Shown here: positions 4,817 to 5,213 of the stretch, piece after piece
How positions within the stretch are numbered: the first letter of the stretch is position 1
Layout: each line of letters starts with the position of its first letter
Assembly: GCA_900754795.1 (NCBI GenBank)
Contig: CAAEEA010000023.1
Coordinates: 1-5,213 of the forward strand
DNA length: 5,213 bases
Reading direction: 5' to 3'
Source: Clostridia bacterium
GTDB lineage: Bacteria; Bacillota; Clostridia; Peptostreptococcales; Anaerovoracaceae
Program-made: the position numbers and the translations under genes
Notes under the pieces: generated by a model
What the model saw: the letters and a program-made list of their open reading frames with translations, nothing else
The model's database searches: none
Told to the model about the DNA's origin: nothing

Positions 4817-4845
4817 ATTATAAGTTGTTTGCCCAAAGAGGTCAA
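4817..4845 (-). promoter_or_regulatory. Sigma-70/sigma-A promoter of the activator gene
   Basis: On the minus strand TTGACC (4840-4845) and a perfect TATAAT (4817-4822) are separated by 17 bp, near the ideal. The predicted start is near 4810, giving a leader of about 47 nt. This suggests the activator is made at a steady housekeeping level and its activity is controlled by ligand. Confidence 0.88.
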
Positions 4846-4915
4846 GTACCGTCCGGCCGCGCCGTAACCTGTGTTTTTTTGTATGCAGGTCAAAGAGCCG
4901 GCAAATCATACCCGC

Positions 4916-4948
4916 AAAAAAGCTCTACATCAACACTTGACATAGAGC
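4916..4948 (-). terminator. Second terminator of the tRNA operon
   Basis: On the minus strand GCTCTA pairs with TAGAGC (4943-4948 with 4922-4927), then after a 2x2 internal loop TCAA pairs with TTGA around GTG, followed by six U residues (4916-4921). It lies a few bases past the first terminator and looks like a backup. Confidence 0.65.
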
Positions 4949-4951
4949 AGT

Positions 4952-4974
4952 AAAAAACGGCGCCCAAGGCGCCG
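4952..4974 (-). terminator. First terminator of the tRNA operon
   Basis: CGGCGCC (4958-4964) and GGCGCCG (4968-4974) form a 7-bp GC-only stem with a 3-nt loop, followed on the minus strand by six U residues (4952-4957). It starts 12 nt past the tRNA-fMet CCA end. Confidence 0.9.
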
Positions 4975-4986
4975 CTGCGATATCTG

Positions 4987-5062
<76 letters not shown>

Positions 5063-5130
5063 ACGATATATATATTTTATGATCCGACCTTTTAAAATAT
5101 GTCTCGGCCCAACCTATTTTACCGACAGAT

Positions 5131-5213
5131 TGGTGCCGGAGACCGGGGTCGAACCGGTACGATCGGTAAGGATCGCAGGATTTTAAGTCCTGTGCGTCTG
5201 CCAATTCCGCCAC
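5131..5213 (-). tRNA. tRNA-Leu (anticodon TAA), 5' end cut by window edge
   Basis: The minus strand begins at nucleotide 7 of the tRNA, so about six acceptor bases lie outside. Visible are the D-arm (TGGCGGAATTGGCAGACGC), anticodon loop CTTAAAA with anticodon at 5183-5185, a long class II variable arm (CGATC/GATCG), T-loop TTCGACC and the encoded CCA end (5131-5133). The long variable arm plus the UAA anticodon identifies leucine. Confidence 0.96.

Noticed and set aside
4937..4960. Plus-strand TTGACA as a promoter
   Set aside because: No -10-like sequence occurs 16-18 bp downstream, and the site is fully explained as part of a terminator stem on the minus strand.

Overview
The window looks like an anaerobic, amino-acid- or organic-acid-using bacterium, most likely a Bacillota (Clostridia-type) or Synergistota lineage. 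This rests on very strong AGGAGG-type ribosome binding sites, TTG and GTG starts, an extended -10 promoter, many U-tailed hairpin terminators, and a sigma-54 activator placed beside its own target. The taxonomic guess is an inference. Nearly everything recognisable is on the minus strand.

Layout, in minus-strand transcription order from the right end: (1) a tRNA operon, with tRNA-Leu(UAA) cut by the window edge and then initiator tRNA-fMet, followed by two tandem terminators; (2) a PAS / AAA+ / HTH sigma-54 activator with a near-consensus sigma-70 promoter (TTGACC-17-TATAAT) and a GC-rich hairpin in its leader; (3) a 179-bp control region holding the activator's terminator, two adjacent 8-4-8 dyads that look like its binding sites, and an excellent sigma-54 promoter (TGGCAC-N5-TTGCT); (4) a three-gene operon with overlapping ends: an AtuA/DUF1446-family protein starting at TTG, a small AtuA-like ferredoxin-fold protein, and a hybrid gene; then a strong terminator; (5) a 0.5-kb gene-free interval with an unusual array of short dyads at an exact 41-bp period; (6) the first 51 codons of a phenylacetate-CoA-ligase-like gene running off the left edge.

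The genes fit one regulatory story. The activator probably senses a small molecule through its PAS domain, binds the dyads about 107 and 130 bp upstream of the predicted start, and switches on the AtuA operon through sigma-54 RNA polymerase. The operon looks catabolic (AtuA family, aconitase X, M20 amidohydrolase), but its substrate cannot be read from the sequence.

Two things stand out. The third operon gene is an in-frame join of the N-terminal third of aconitase X to the C-terminal half of an M20 peptidase/amidohydrolase. This looks like the scar of a deletion that removed several catabolic genes, or an assembly chimera. The intergenic array has ten TCCACCT/AGGTGGA half-sites alternating at exactly 29 and 12 bp, plus further palindromes, and no annotated gene explains it.
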